NCBI GenBank assembly: GCA_033398695.1 | Contig: CM065804.1 | Location: 33,473,001-33,537,000 of the forward strand | Direction of reading: 5' to 3' | DNA length: 64,000 nt | From: Orobanche coerulescens | Taxonomy: Eukaryota; Streptophyta; Magnoliopsida; Lamiales; Orobanchaceae | In this document: positions 1 through 10,506 of the stretch, in pieces | Layout: every line of letters starts with the position of its first letter | Position numbering within the stretch: position 1 is the first letter of the stretch | Notes under the pieces: model-generated | The model's input: only the letters and a program-made list of their open reading frames with translations | Told to the model about the DNA's origin: nothing | Databases searched by the model: none | Position numbers and translations under genes: made by a program

Positions 1-281
1 ATGCGATGCCATGAGATTTAGTTATTCCGGAAAACTAGTCTTGAATTAATGAATTGACGGTTACATTTACTTTATTGTCGAGAAGTATTGTAGTTCATAC
101 TTGATATACTTGCACTAGCTATTCGACGGCTAACCCCTTTATGGGGGAAATACCTTTCATGTATTTCAGGTTCCAGAAGAGCGGACAGGCAGGTATCGGA
201 TCGGCATGAAGATGATGGGCAAGTGTGATACTGTGTCTTTCCTCCGGTTGTGTTTCGTGTTTCTCCATTCAGTGTTGTTGT
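1..281 (+). mobile_element. K-family LTR, 3' portion (left of nested solo LTR A)
   Basis: This stretch matches 13674-13950 almost base for base. That second copy is uninterrupted and runs on into 13951-14211, which here lies beyond the inserted LTR at 4906-5157. The LTR began upstream of the window. It contains no gene; the short ORF on the minus strand is a by-product of the LTR. Confidence 0.85.
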
Positions 282-593
282 TGTAATACCCGAATTTTCA
301 GTATGAATTTTTCGCATTATTTTATCTAAGATATACTGGATGGCTTGGTGTCTATACAGTATGGATAAAATAAATTGAGAACTGAGACAACTGTATTTGT
401 ACTCGTATAACTGTCGTAGTGGTTTGACAATTATTTTGAGGATATCGTGTATCAGGTTATCGTACTTTTGATATTGGGTATATCGTATGATGATATTATT
501 GGATTCAGTACATGTATTCAGTATGCCGTATGTTCGTATTTGGTATGTCGAGACGGACGAGGAGAGTTGAAAAATGGCTAAGTATAACCTGAT

Positions 594-1105
594 TAGCGCA
601 CGCTAATGTTCAAGCATAGCGCACGCTATCGTTCATGGTTAGCGCACGCTAGAGGCAGAATGTAGCGCACGCTAAATGCAGTCAGATCGGAAGGAATCTG
701 CGTGTGGACCCGGCTGCTTTCGGCGCACGTTCTCGTAAGTCAACGGTTGTTGTCCTGAAGTATTAGCGCACGCTAAAGCATGAGACCTAGCGCACGCTAA
801 TCGTAGATCGGTCAAAAGGAATCTTATCCTCGTCAGATCGGCATGTGGAGGCACATGCGGTACGTAGACTGTAGCAAGTCAACTGATATTAGCGCACGCT
901 AGATGCAAGGACTTGCGTACGCTAAACAGTGTAAGTTACGTACGCTAATGCATGGGCATTACGTACGTAAGCTCATGTACGAGGTAAGACAGTGGCCTCT
1001 GGGCTGCGATAGCGCACGCTAACAAAGTCAGTTAGCGCACGCTAAAGCCGCAGCGCACGCTAAACATAAGGTTTAGCGCACGCTAGTAATTTGTTCTATA
1101 TAAGG
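594..1105 (+). promoter_or_regulatory. Phased palindrome array and TATA box of LTR A
   Basis: Fourteen near-copies of the 12-bp dyad TAGCGCACGCTA (variants TTACGTACGTAA, TTGCGTACGCTA) start at 594, 617, 640, 663; 764, 788; 890, 913, 936, 959; 1010, 1033, 1051, 1074. Spacing within groups is 23 bp, apart from one 24-bp and one 18-bp step. A TATA box, TATATAAGG, follows at 1097, again 23 bp after the last dyad. A CT-rich leader follows, as expected downstream of an LTR transcription start. That this is the U3 promoter with its upstream elements is inferred from layout. Confidence 0.75.
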
Positions 1106-1967
1106 GGACAAACGGGTTTTGAGATGCATTTAGTCCATTCTTTCTCCTTTAGTCGATAGAGAGAGATTTGGGAGGATCTTGAGGTTCCCATACACGGTGA
1201 GGTGGTGATTTTTAACAAGATTAAGATAGAGAGCATGGATTCAAGCCTTGTTCTTCAAGTTACTCATGATTCTTGGAATGGAGTTCAAGTGTTCTTCTTC
1301 TTGGTTCATCTAAATCCAGGTAATATTCGTATCCCTTGTTAGTTGTTCGTTTTTAAGGATGATTACATGTGAGGAACATGTTGGATAATCATGTGACGAT
1401 ATTATATGAGATTTTATGGGATTATGATCAGATTTTTCGGATGTTATTTAAGATACTTCATGTTAATGGTGATTCGTTTAACTTGATGAGGTTGAATCAT
1501 GGATTTCTGAATCATGATGATTTCAGTGGTAGATTTAGATGAGTTAAATCATGATATGAAGTTATATTCCAGATTATGTATGAGATGATCCTTGTTATCG
1601 GGTTGGTTTGATTATGTAATTTGCATGATGAAGAAAATGATAAACATTATGATATATACCTCGGATTATGTTGTTTTGAACGTGATGTCGGATATTTCAT
1701 GTTCTTGAAGATCTCTGAAATTATAGGATATGACGATTATGTATAGAAGGTGTTGGTGTTTTGGATATGAATATGGGATATTCGTATCTAGAGCCAAGTT
1801 ATGTGTTTTGATATAATATTCGTATAAGAATACGAATATTATTCGAGTATGATGATGAGTTTGGATCTGGAAGGTAGTGTTTGATCTTGGAGTATGGTTT
1901 TCATTACATTCATATTCGTAGCTGCAAAGTGTTAGTCAATGCTGGAATGCATGCATCTGTGTAGCAT

Positions 1968-2049
1968 TAGCGCAATCTAAGCATACTGGCTAGCGCACGC
2001 TATCGGGAACGACTTAGCGCACGCTACGTTATGAGTTTAACGTGCGCTA
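1968..2049 (+). promoter_or_regulatory. Second palindrome group in LTR A, downstream of the promoter
   Basis: Four 12-bp dyads start at 1968, 1991, 2015 and 2038 (TAGCGCAATCTA, TAGCGCACGCTA twice, TAACGTGCGCTA), a 23-24 bp pitch. Element E has an equivalent set in the same relative place (28093-28175). The function is unknown. The position, inside the transcribed part of the LTR, means the dyads would also lie in RNA. Confidence 0.65.
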
Positions 2050-3206
2050 AGTAGGCAGACAGTGTAGTATTTTCGTGTTGAGATTATGAACTCGTGATGG
2101 TTTGAACTGGAGTGTTTAAGACTGTGTTTAATTGAGATATTGTGGAATTGTTGGGTTTATTGATCGGTTATTGATTGATAATTATGATTTATCGGATTTC
2201 GGCTTGTATTGTTGATATGAGTTCGTAATTGTTTGAGTTGTATTGTTCGGTTGTGTAAATGATCGAGGTATTGTTGAACCGTTGAGTTTGATTGGTTGGT
2301 TATACCGGTTATTGATTATTATCGGATATGTTGTCATTTGATTATTGCATTAGGTCGCGATAATTGAGCGTTGATTATGGCCTTTGTGTTGCGGTAAAAG
2401 TTGGAGAGTTCGTAGGTTGCTTTTGGTCGGGGCTGAGGAGCTCGGGGACAAAGGCAATGAATTCTGGTAACAGCTTCGTGGTATCGGTATCGAGGCAAGT
2501 TTATACTTGTTCAGTTTATAATATTTGATGAATGGTTTCATTTTCATTTCATTTATAATTCGTATAGCAATGTTGTTAGAAAGGTAAGTTGTCGGTTAAT
2601 GAGTTGTATATCGTGCTCTGGTATGTATTAAATCATAAGGTATATGATTTAATTGTGTTCAAGGAATACGTGTGTTATCTTTGGTCAAGGGTATAGTATA
2701 TCGGATATCGAGGATAATTATCGCGATGACATAAGTATCGGGATAAAGGTTTATTGGTATTGAATGGATGGTACCTTATTTGAGATTATTTGAATAACTG
2801 TGTATTCGTTCAGGGATGTTGCTCGTGGAAAGAATATTGTGTTCGGCTTTGGAGGTAATTCTAGTATTATTTAGTTATGAGGATAATTGTTCTGAGGAAT
2901 TATTGTATATATGTTGTACGTTGATGTTTCGTATGCTGGGATTCGTATTGATTACTTCACTGAGGGATGATGATCCCAGGGCTGATTGTATTGAGATCAT
3001 TAATCGTGTTGATTATTTGTCGGGGATGATGACCCCAGGATTATTGTCTTGAATATTGATTAGTCGTGTCGACTTTTCACTGTCAGTCTGTTGTTTCACT
3101 TCGGTGAGTCTTTTGATCCTTATTGGATATGTGATTCTTTGAGTTTCGTTGTCATGTTGCATCGTGACATATCTGGAATCATATCTGCGTTCCGATTGGT
3201 TATTGT

Positions 3207-3405
3207 GTAGGATTTTTAGCCAGGCGCGTGATGGTTATGCGTGGATATTATTTCCGCATTGAACCGTGCACACGAGACGTAGTTCGTGAGGCTAATTAGG
3301 TACAAGACCGCACGTGTATTTGATCGATACCCGGGGTGGCTTGTGCACGGACACATTTCCGGATCGGGCGTACTGTGATGTCCATCTTTGAGCCATACCG
3401 TTTGG
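3207..3405 (+). repeat. Conserved ~200-bp LTR block
   Basis: It runs from GGATTTTTAGCCAGGC to TGTGATGTCC and is shared with 8549-8740 (A2), 12257-12445 (B), 20725-20905 (D), 42110-42300 (M1, minus) and 57860-58045 (M2, minus). It contains a small inverted repeat (CACGA...TCGTG) and, in most copies, the palindrome CCGTATACGG. The block is better conserved between families A and B than the LTR around it. Confidence 0.7.
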
Positions 3406-3513
3406 TCGTTCATACTTCCATGTGTGATTGGATATGTTCGACGGTTTGCGACTGGTTGTTCATACGCCCGAGGGGTATGTTCGACAGCCAAAGTTATTTC
3501 TTTGAGATCCATT

Positions 3514-3970
3514 ATTGTTGATCATTTGGAGTCTACCTTGTTGAGGGTATTCTCAGTTATTGTTGGTCTTTGTTGATCATTTGGAGTCTACCTTGTTGAG
3601 GGTATTCTCGATTATTGTTGGTCTTTGTTGATCATTTGGAGTCTACCTTGTTGAGGGTATTCTCGGTTATTGTTGGTCCTTTGTTGATCATTTGGAGTCT
3701 ACCTCGTTGAGGGAATTCTCGGTTATTATTGGTCCTTTGTTGATCATTTGGAGTTTACCTCGTTGAGGGAATTCTCGGTTATTGTTGATCTTTGTTGATC
3801 GTGTTTGGAGTTTACCATGTTGAGGGTATTCTCGGTTATTGTTGATCCTTGTCGATCGTATTGGAATTCATCATGTTGATGATATTTTCGGTTGTACTTT
3901 GACCTTGGGTTGGTCATATTGGAACTCATCATATCGATGATATTCTCAGTGATGTATTGGTTGATCATTG
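3514..3970 (+). repeat. Minisatellite, ~55-bp unit, about 8 copies
   Basis: The word GTTGATCATTTGGAG recurs at 3517, 3572, 3627, 3683 and 3739, then in decayed form at about 3794, 3851 and 3909. The period is 55-58 bp. The left copies are near identical and the right ones diverged, as expected for growth from one side. The second A-family LTR loses homology just where this array begins. Confidence 0.9.
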
Positions 3971-4844
3971 TTATTAATTGTATGAGCATTCGGACTGTAC
4001 GTCGATGTTCGGGATTTGTTATCATTATCATGTGGTAGTTGATCTACAGATATGTTGTGTATTATTGGTTTATCTAGGTTGAGATTTGATTGTGTAATCC
4101 GACGGACAGGATTTGGCACAGATTGGATTATTTTCGCACTTATGAGTTATGAGGACGATTTGAGGACACTTGGTATTGTTTGAATACAGTACAGTATAAT
4201 TGTTGTTGAGTTCTTTTCGTCATTTGAGAATGCGAAATGTGAATTATGGTAAGGATCGATTTGGTATGGATTGCCATGGATTGGTAAGGTTATGACGGTA
4301 AGTTTACATTGGTAGTATTCTTACAGTATTATTACATTGGTATGTAATTATTTATGATGATGTGATCGTTATCATTATCGAGTATTGTGGCTGACCCCGT
4401 CGTGGGCTTTATTTTTAGGTACTCGGAGATCGAGCTAGTAGCGGTCGTGAAGGGATGAGCTTCCCGATGTGATACTGGCGGTGGCATGTTTTGGAGTATC
4501 GAGTATTTCTTTTCTGGTTATTCATTTCCGCTGCAAATGTGTATTTTGAACTGTGTTTTTATCCGCTGCGTGTGTATATTTTCAAAATGGCCTTTTGGGC
4601 ATTTTACGAACTTGGGTTATTTTTGTCAAACTCTTTTTCCCAAATTATTTTATCGGTACGTTTAAGTGGTAGTTTAACGTACATTTTGAACTATCGAGAA
4701 TTGACACTTCGCCTTGTATTTTCAAATGGTATTTTATGACGGTATTTGAGAACTATGCTTTTGAAAATATTTGAGTATTTAAAATATTACCGTCATCAGC
4801 CTTTTGGCGTTTTTGAATTGGTTTTGTAAACAATTTTTAGCCTG

Positions 4845-4905
4845 GTGGGTTCCGGCGCGGGACCCACGGCGTTGTAATATCCCGGATGGTTTTGGGGGTG
4901 TTACA
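4845..4905 (+). other. LTR A terminal stem-loop and terminal inverted repeat
   Basis: GTGGGTTCC (4845-4853) pairs with GGGACCCAC (4859-4867) around a 5-base loop. The last 32 bases of the LTR (4874-4905) form a second, weaker inverted repeat whose left arm repeats the LTR start (TGTAATATCCC) and whose right arm is the LTR end (GGGGTGTTACA). Equivalent structures with changed but still pairing bases are present in families K, B, E, F, M1 and M2. Confidence 0.7.
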
Positions 4906-5157
4906 GTTGTACTGGAATGGTTGTTGAATACTCGAGTATTGTTTTTCAGTTTTCCTTGATGTTTCGGCCTGTGTTGCCGAGGTATTGATTTGTGTGGTGA
5001 TGTATATGGTTTTGAATACCATTTGTATTGTCTTTCTTTTCATTGTATCTAGACCTTCTCGGTCAAGTTTTACAGTTCCGCGCATGAATAGCCTTGTGGG
5101 TCCCACGGCGGGGCTCACGGTGCTGTAATATACCCTGAATAACTTGGGGGTGTTACA
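4906..5157 (+). mobile_element. K-family LTR, 3' terminal portion (right of solo LTR A)
   Basis: This continues the LTR split at 281 and ends TGTTACA at 5157. The stem GTGGGTCCC/GGGGCTCAC lies at 5096-5118. It is followed directly by a primer binding site, so in orientation it behaves as a 5' LTR. Confidence 0.85.
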
Positions 5158-5718
5158 GAATATGGTATCGGAGATTAGGTTTATGGATACCTAGGTTGTC
5201 GGTCTTTTGCGTCGATTGAGTCGTCATTTGCCCACAGTATCACTACTCTGCCATTATCACAGTGCGATCGGTACTTGTAAGTCCTCTCACTCTTCTTGTA
5301 TTTTTCTTAATCGTTTCGTTTTTAGCTTGGTATTCTTGGGAATTGGTCACTTCGAGAATGTGCGATTTCGATTATACTTACGCACGTGTGTGCCCTTCAG
5401 AATGTTGGATGTAAGGAGGAGGAGTCGTGGCCGTGGTCACAGACGTGAACTCTTCCTTGAGATTTTGTCAAATTGCTAATTGCGATATTAGTGTGTATCG
5501 GTATTGTGTTAAGACTTTGCTTGGGAGTCGCATGCTAATATCACGGGAGATCATCGACTTCACGTACCTGTAAGTATACTGTTTTGGTTATTCGCTGGTG
5601 GCGGTGTCTGATTGCTTTCGTGATGAGTTGGGAAATTTTGGATTGATCTGTTGTTTGTGACAAGATTGCAAGTTTCGAGGACGAAACTTATTCTAAGGCG
5701 ATATCCCAACTTTTATTA
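5158..5718 (+). mobile_element. Shortened K internal region with PBS
   Basis: PBS TGGTATCGGAGA at 5163-5174 is complementary to the 3' end of initiator tRNA-Met with one or two changes. A leader and the start of gag follow, but pol is absent. From about 5660 the sequence looks like the 3' end of an internal region (AAGTTTCGAGGACGAAACTT, just before where a PPT would lie) and runs into a second family-A LTR. The gag-pol body has therefore been deleted or replaced at an unclear breakpoint between about 5480 and 5660. Confidence 0.65.
5402..5479 (+). pseudogene. gag N-terminal remnant (Tekay-like)
   Basis: An ATG at 5402 opens a 25-codon stub rich in Arg and Gly (RRRSRGRGHRRE), ending at a stop at 5477-5479. 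The start lies 239 bases after the PBS. In element E the gag ATG (29567) is 238 bases after its PBS and also opens with an RG-rich stretch, and D's gag (21936) is similar. That matching distance and composition identify this as the gag start. Nothing of the capsid, zinc knuckles or pol follows, so the remnant cannot encode a working Gag. Confidence 0.6.
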
Positions 5719-8700
5719 CGTAATATCCGGATTTTAGTATAAATTTTTCGCAGTATTTTATCTGAGATATATTGGATAGATTGGTGTCTATACAGTATGG
5801 ATAAAATAATTGGAAGACTGAGATAATTGTATTAGTATAATTCTCGTAGTTGGTCGACAATTACATTTGAAGATATCGTGGGTCATGTTATCGTAATTTT
5901 GATATTGGGTATATCATATGAGAATATTATCAGGTTGTATATATGTATTCAATATGTCGTGTATATACATCTAGTATATCAAGACGACGGATAAGAATAG
6001 CGGAAAATGGCTAAGTACAGACACGTTAGCACACGCTACAAGGTATGCCTAGCGCACGCTAAGATATATATATACTTAGCGTACGCCACGGTGCATACTT
6101 AGCGCACGCTAAGAGGTTTGAGTTACATACGCTAAGGAGGACCCCTAACGTACGCAAGGTATTCTGGATAAGTTTCGGAAGGTGGCCGACAGGTAGGCCC
6201 AGACTATTTATTATCGGCGATTAGCGCACGCTAATGCATGTTGGTAGCGCACGCTAATTTCAGATCGTCAATAGGGAATCTTGGCTTTATTGGCTGCTTT
6301 CGGCGTGTAGGACCCGAGCATCTTCTGGGAAGGTACAGGTTGTTGGGTCAACAACGATTAGCGCGTGCTAAGGTCGAGGAATAGCGCATGCTTCTGAGCA
6401 TTTCACTGTATCAAGTCAACACCTGTTTGCGTACGCTAATGCATGGGCATTACGTACGTTAGATGAATTTCGAAGCAATGCAGTAGCTTCTGGGCTGCCC
6501 GATAGCGCACGCTATAAAGGAAGGATAGCGTACACTAGATCTGTAGCGCACGCTAAATATAAGGTCTAGCGCGCGCTAGTGATGTGTTTTATAAAGAGGA
6601 TAGACGAGTGATGAGAGGCATTTTGTCCATTCTCCTTCCTTCAGTCAATGGAGAGAGCCTTGGGAAGTACTTGAAGTTCCTAAACATTGAGAGATAATCC
6701 TCTTAAACAAGATTTAGATGGAGAGCTCGGATTTAAGTATTGTTCTTGAAGTTTTGATGATTCTTGGAATGGAGTTCAATTATTCTTCTTTGTGGTTCGT
6801 CCATACAAGGTAATCCTCGTATCCCTTTGATAGTGGTTCGTTTCTTTTTAAAGGATTACTACTTGGGAGGGAGCATGTTGGGATCATCATGTGATAATGT
6901 TATATGAGATTTATTGGAATTGTAATAAGAGATTTCGGATGTTGATATGATTATTGACATCTTCTTCATATGATGATAATAGTTTTGTTGCGATTCTTGA
7001 GGTTGTATGAATGACATGATGAAGAAAATGGTAACATGGAGATATATATATATATATATACCTCGGATATATTGTTCTGAACGTGATTTCGGATATTTCA
7101 TGTTCTTGAAGAACTCCTGAATTATACGAGGTGATGAAAATTTATAAGTGTTTATGTTTTGAAAATGAATATGGAATATTCATATCCAGAGATAAATTAT
7201 GTGTTTGAAATAATATTCGCATAGGAATACGAATGTGATTATGAGTTTGATGAGACCATTATTCATCTCTGAATTTGGAAGCCCATACGTCTGGAGCAAA
7301 TATTCAAGTCGAATGATTGGATTGTTTGATAACCTTTTTAATATGATTATCTATTATTTTGAACCAATCGGATAGTTTGAATTAATGATAGTCATAGGTA
7401 AATTTTAACGATGGATTTACGAGAAGGGAACCTTGTCAATTCGTATTTAAGAATTGAGTTTGGAACCGATGAGTTGTGGCCTTGTTGTGTTGATATTGAT
7501 CGTCATTGAACCTGTTGATTATTAATCCTTCGTTTTACAATAAGATGTGATGTTTGATCATGGATTATGACTGTTGTGTTGCGGTTGAGGTTGAAGAGTT
7601 CGTAATTAGCTTGGTCGGGACTGAGGAACTCGTAGACGAAATTAACTGAATTGGTAACAGTTCGTTGTATTGATATCGAGGCAAGTTTTATACTTGTACT
7701 AATCAATGAGATTAATGTTATCATGTAGGTGTACGAATGTGTGTATCATTTCGAGACTTGGTCTCTTTATGATTTTGTTGATATCAGGGGATTGTTTGAT
7801 ACGACACCCGTCGGCAAATTATGCCAAGTGTTACTGTTGTTCGTAAATGGCCGGTTCAAGGCATTGCGATACTTGTTGGTAAAGTTCCTGTCAATAGCCG
7901 GTTCGCGGTATCGACGTATCGATTGTGATTGTGATGGATGTTCCATTGAGATATTGTGGTGATCGTTGTTATTGATATCGGTGTTTTTCTATTGATATTA
8001 TATTAACCGATTGAAGGCATTGATGTATTCGATTATCATCTTCGTTATCGGTAACCGATTAAATGTGCCGAGACATCCGTTGTATCGTTGTTATCGAATT
8101 GCCGTTCTAAGGTAATCGAAGTATTGATTTGGGACTGTCGAAGATAGTTCCCATCCGTTGAGTCGTTATCGATTGGTCGTTCTAAGACAATCGAGGTATT
8201 GAATTGGAATAGCCGAGGATAGTGCCCATCCGTGAGTTATTATTGTCGTGTTGGCCGACTCAAGGCAGCACATTATTATTCTTGTGAACTCGGTAATTTT
8301 GTGATCGTTGAACGTTGAGGATTTCCCGGATGGTTATGTTGTGATTGTTGTTCGTGTTAATCGGTCCTTAGAGATTTTGATCCTAGGATGGTTGTTTTGA
8401 ATATTGTTGGTCGTGTCGATCTTTCATTATTCATGTGTCATCGTTCACTTGGTGAGTCGTATGATCCATATTGGATATATTATCCTTTGAGTTTCGTAGT
8501 CATGTTGTATCATGGCATATCTGGAATCATATCTGCGTGCCGATTGGTTATGTGTAGGATTTTTAGCCAGGCACACGATGGTCATGCGTGGATGTTTCCG
8601 CATTGGACCGTGCACAAGAGACGTAGTTCGTGAGGCTAATTAGGTACATTGTCACCCGTATATTCTGGATTCCGTATACGGAGTGGACATGTGCACGGAC

Positions 8701-8870
8701 ACATTTACGGATCGGGCGTACTGTGATGTCCCTCTTGAGCCTTATTGTTTGGTTGTTCGTAGTCCATGTTGTATTGGATATGTCCGACGATTTGCGACTG
8801 GTTGTTCATACGCCGAGGGGTATGTCCGACAGTCAGGTTTGTTTCTTTGAGATCTGTATTGTGATGATTT
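5719..8870 (+). mobile_element. Second family-A LTR copy, 3'-truncated
   Basis: It is collinear with 282-~3510 of solo LTR A: the start (ACGTAATATCC in place of TGTAATACCC), palindrome array, TATA, leader and the conserved 200-bp block at 8549-8740. Homology fades at about 8845-8870, before the region that holds the minisatellite in solo LTR A. No TSD can be seen. The ORFs in it (for example 7729-7962 and 8388-8633) show no family signature and are not conserved in the other A copy. Confidence 0.75.
6027..6598 (+). promoter_or_regulatory. Palindrome array and TATA box of the second A LTR
   Basis: Dyads start at 6027, 6050, 6077 and 6100 (23, 27, 23 bp). The 27-bp step contains an added TA-repeat expansion. 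Further decayed dyads run to TAGCGCGCGCTA at 6567, and TATAAAGAG starts at 6590, 23 bases on. The array is more degenerate than that of solo LTR A but keeps the group order. Confidence 0.65.
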
Positions 8871-9133
8871 ACAGCTTCGGCTGAGGGGCTTTCAGGCCAT
8901 TGTGATGTATCGGTATTTTCCGTTGGGGCCTTCGGGCATTGAGATTCGTATCTATTTCGGCATTGGTTTGGTTTACCTTCGGGTGATGTATTATTGTGTT
9001 CTATATTGATGATTCGCCGTTTGGGCATAAGTTTTCGGTTCTTGTGTATCTCGTTGAGTTTTTCCTGGCGGGATATTTCTTCTCCCTACTTGTTTTAAGT
9101 TTCGGGACGAAACTTCATTTAAGGAGGGTAGAA
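8871..9133 (+). mobile_element. K/F-type internal 3' end with PPT
   Basis: From about 9010 this matches the 3' end of element F's internal region (53925-54025), including AAGTTTCGGGACGAAACTT and the polypurine tract AAGGAGGG (9121-9128) just before the LTR at 9134. No coding sequence is seen. Confidence 0.65.
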
Positions 9134-9841
9134 TGTAATACCCGTAATTTTGATTTCCAGTAATTTTCTATTTTGGCGTAAGTCCGTTTTGACGCTTCGC
9201 TTGGGACCGTTTCGTCATCCTGAGAATGATTAATTCTACACTTTTTGACATCCGAGTTCGTTTCGGTATTCTTTTGTTGAGTTCCGTGTTTCTTAACGAC
9301 TTTTCCGCACTCGAGTTCGATTCTTGTGAATCTCATTCGAAATTACTGTTTCGAGTTTCCCATAAGTCCGTTTAACTTTTTTAGACGTGTTGTGAACTTC
9401 GGTTTGGTTATTCGATCACGTATCGTGATTTTCGGACGTTTTGGGCCGTTTTCGTAATTTCCCAAAGTTTGGGGTAATTACTTCGGTTGTCGAACTTCGA
9501 GCCTTCGGGTGGTTGGAATCGTGTGTTCTCTTAGCTTTTAGATTCATCTTTGCGAGTACTTCGTAACCGTATCTTCGATTCGTATTCTGGTTCGGGTTTC
9601 AGTGTCGTTTTCTTGAGTTCAGTGTTATTAAACGACTTTTCCAAGTCTGAGTTCGACTTTGTTAAATCACCATTAATTTTTGGGAACTCCAAAAATTCTG
9701 AATCTTTGCATTATTATAAAGCTTCAAGTTAGCTTTCCAATGGTTCAAACAGTGAGTCAATCGGAGTCCGGACGAAGGAGTTATGGTCGATATATCTAAG
9801 TCACTTACATGTTCCAGTTTTGGCCGAGCAGCCTGCCGGAA

Positions 9842-10012
9842 GGGCCGCGGCACACTTGGTCGAGCCGCGGCACGCACACATTTTCAATCTTCAGCCGACC
9901 CGTCTGTACCTTGTGCCGCGGCACATGTCGGCCGGGCCGCGGCACACTGCCGAGCCCTGGGAGCAGTTTTTGGGCCTGTGCCGCGGCACACTCGACAGTC
10001 AGCCCTATAATT
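9842..10012 (+). promoter_or_regulatory. CCGCGG palindrome array in LTR K and TATA-like box
   Basis: Five copies of a GTGCCGCGGCAC-type dyad start at 9842, 9862, 9913, 9934 and 9978 (steps 20, 51, 21, 44). TATAATT follows at 10006, 28 bases after the last copy. The dyad sequence is unrelated to that of families A and B, but its place and rough spacing are alike. Confidence 0.6.
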
Positions 10013-10506
10013 GCGTTCTTTGGACGATTCAACCGATATTTTTTCCATTTCTTCACCTTCATCCGAGAGAGGAGACTTGAGGGAGAGAATCTTCTTCATC
10101 TATCACTTGAGAGTTGGATTTTCATCATTTTCATCCGGTTGTGAAGCTCGGATCATCGATCTATCGCGTATTCTTCGGATCAAAGTACTTGGATCTTCAA
10201 AGGTAATTTCATCAAACCTCTTGGATTTCGATTTTGTTTTGAGATATGATGTTTTGGATGTTAAGATCGTGTTGTATGAAGTGATATACGCATGATTATG
10301 GGCATGTGTAATATCCAACGGAAATTCTTACTTACTGTTGTATCGTTCGGATAATTCAAATACTGTTGTACTCTTGTTGCATTTGTGTATTGTTATTGAT
10401 ATTGGAATATATCATAAATAAACATAATAATAACGATCACTCGCACTATAATTGGATTCTCAACGTCGCATAGATTAATACATTTTTTTAGCTACTAACC
10501 TGGGTA

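Larger units (their letters stand above)
282..4905 (+). mobile_element. Solo LTR, family A (Tekay-type, 4624 bp)
   Basis: It starts TGTAATACCC and ends GGGGGTGTTACA, and is flanked by a perfect 5-bp target-site duplication GTTGT (277-281 and 4906-4910). Removing it restores the sequence seen uninterrupted at 13941-13960, which proves a clean insertion. No internal coding region remains, so this is a solo LTR left by LTR-LTR recombination. At 4.6 kb it is long even for the Tekay/Del clade. It contains a palindrome array (594-1085), a TATA box (1097), a second palindrome set (1968-2049), a 55-bp minisatellite (3514-3970) and a terminal stem-loop (4845-4867). No protein gene is supported within it. 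Confidence 0.92.

Noticed and set aside
594..1085. CRISPR-like look: short palindromic repeats with spacers of about 11 bp
   Set aside because: Repeats are 12 bp, degenerate and grouped before a TATA box. The host is a plant, spacers are far too short, there are no cas genes, and the same arrays recur in every related LTR.
7729..8884. Chain of 77-84 codon ORFs in the second A LTR
   Set aside because: Not conserved in the solo A LTR, no domains, and they cover the known conserved LTR block.
9805..10144. Overlapping 85-111 codon ORFs on both strands in LTR K
   Set aside because: They arise because the CCGCGG-rich array lacks stop codons in several frames. No family signature, and they lie in the LTR promoter region.
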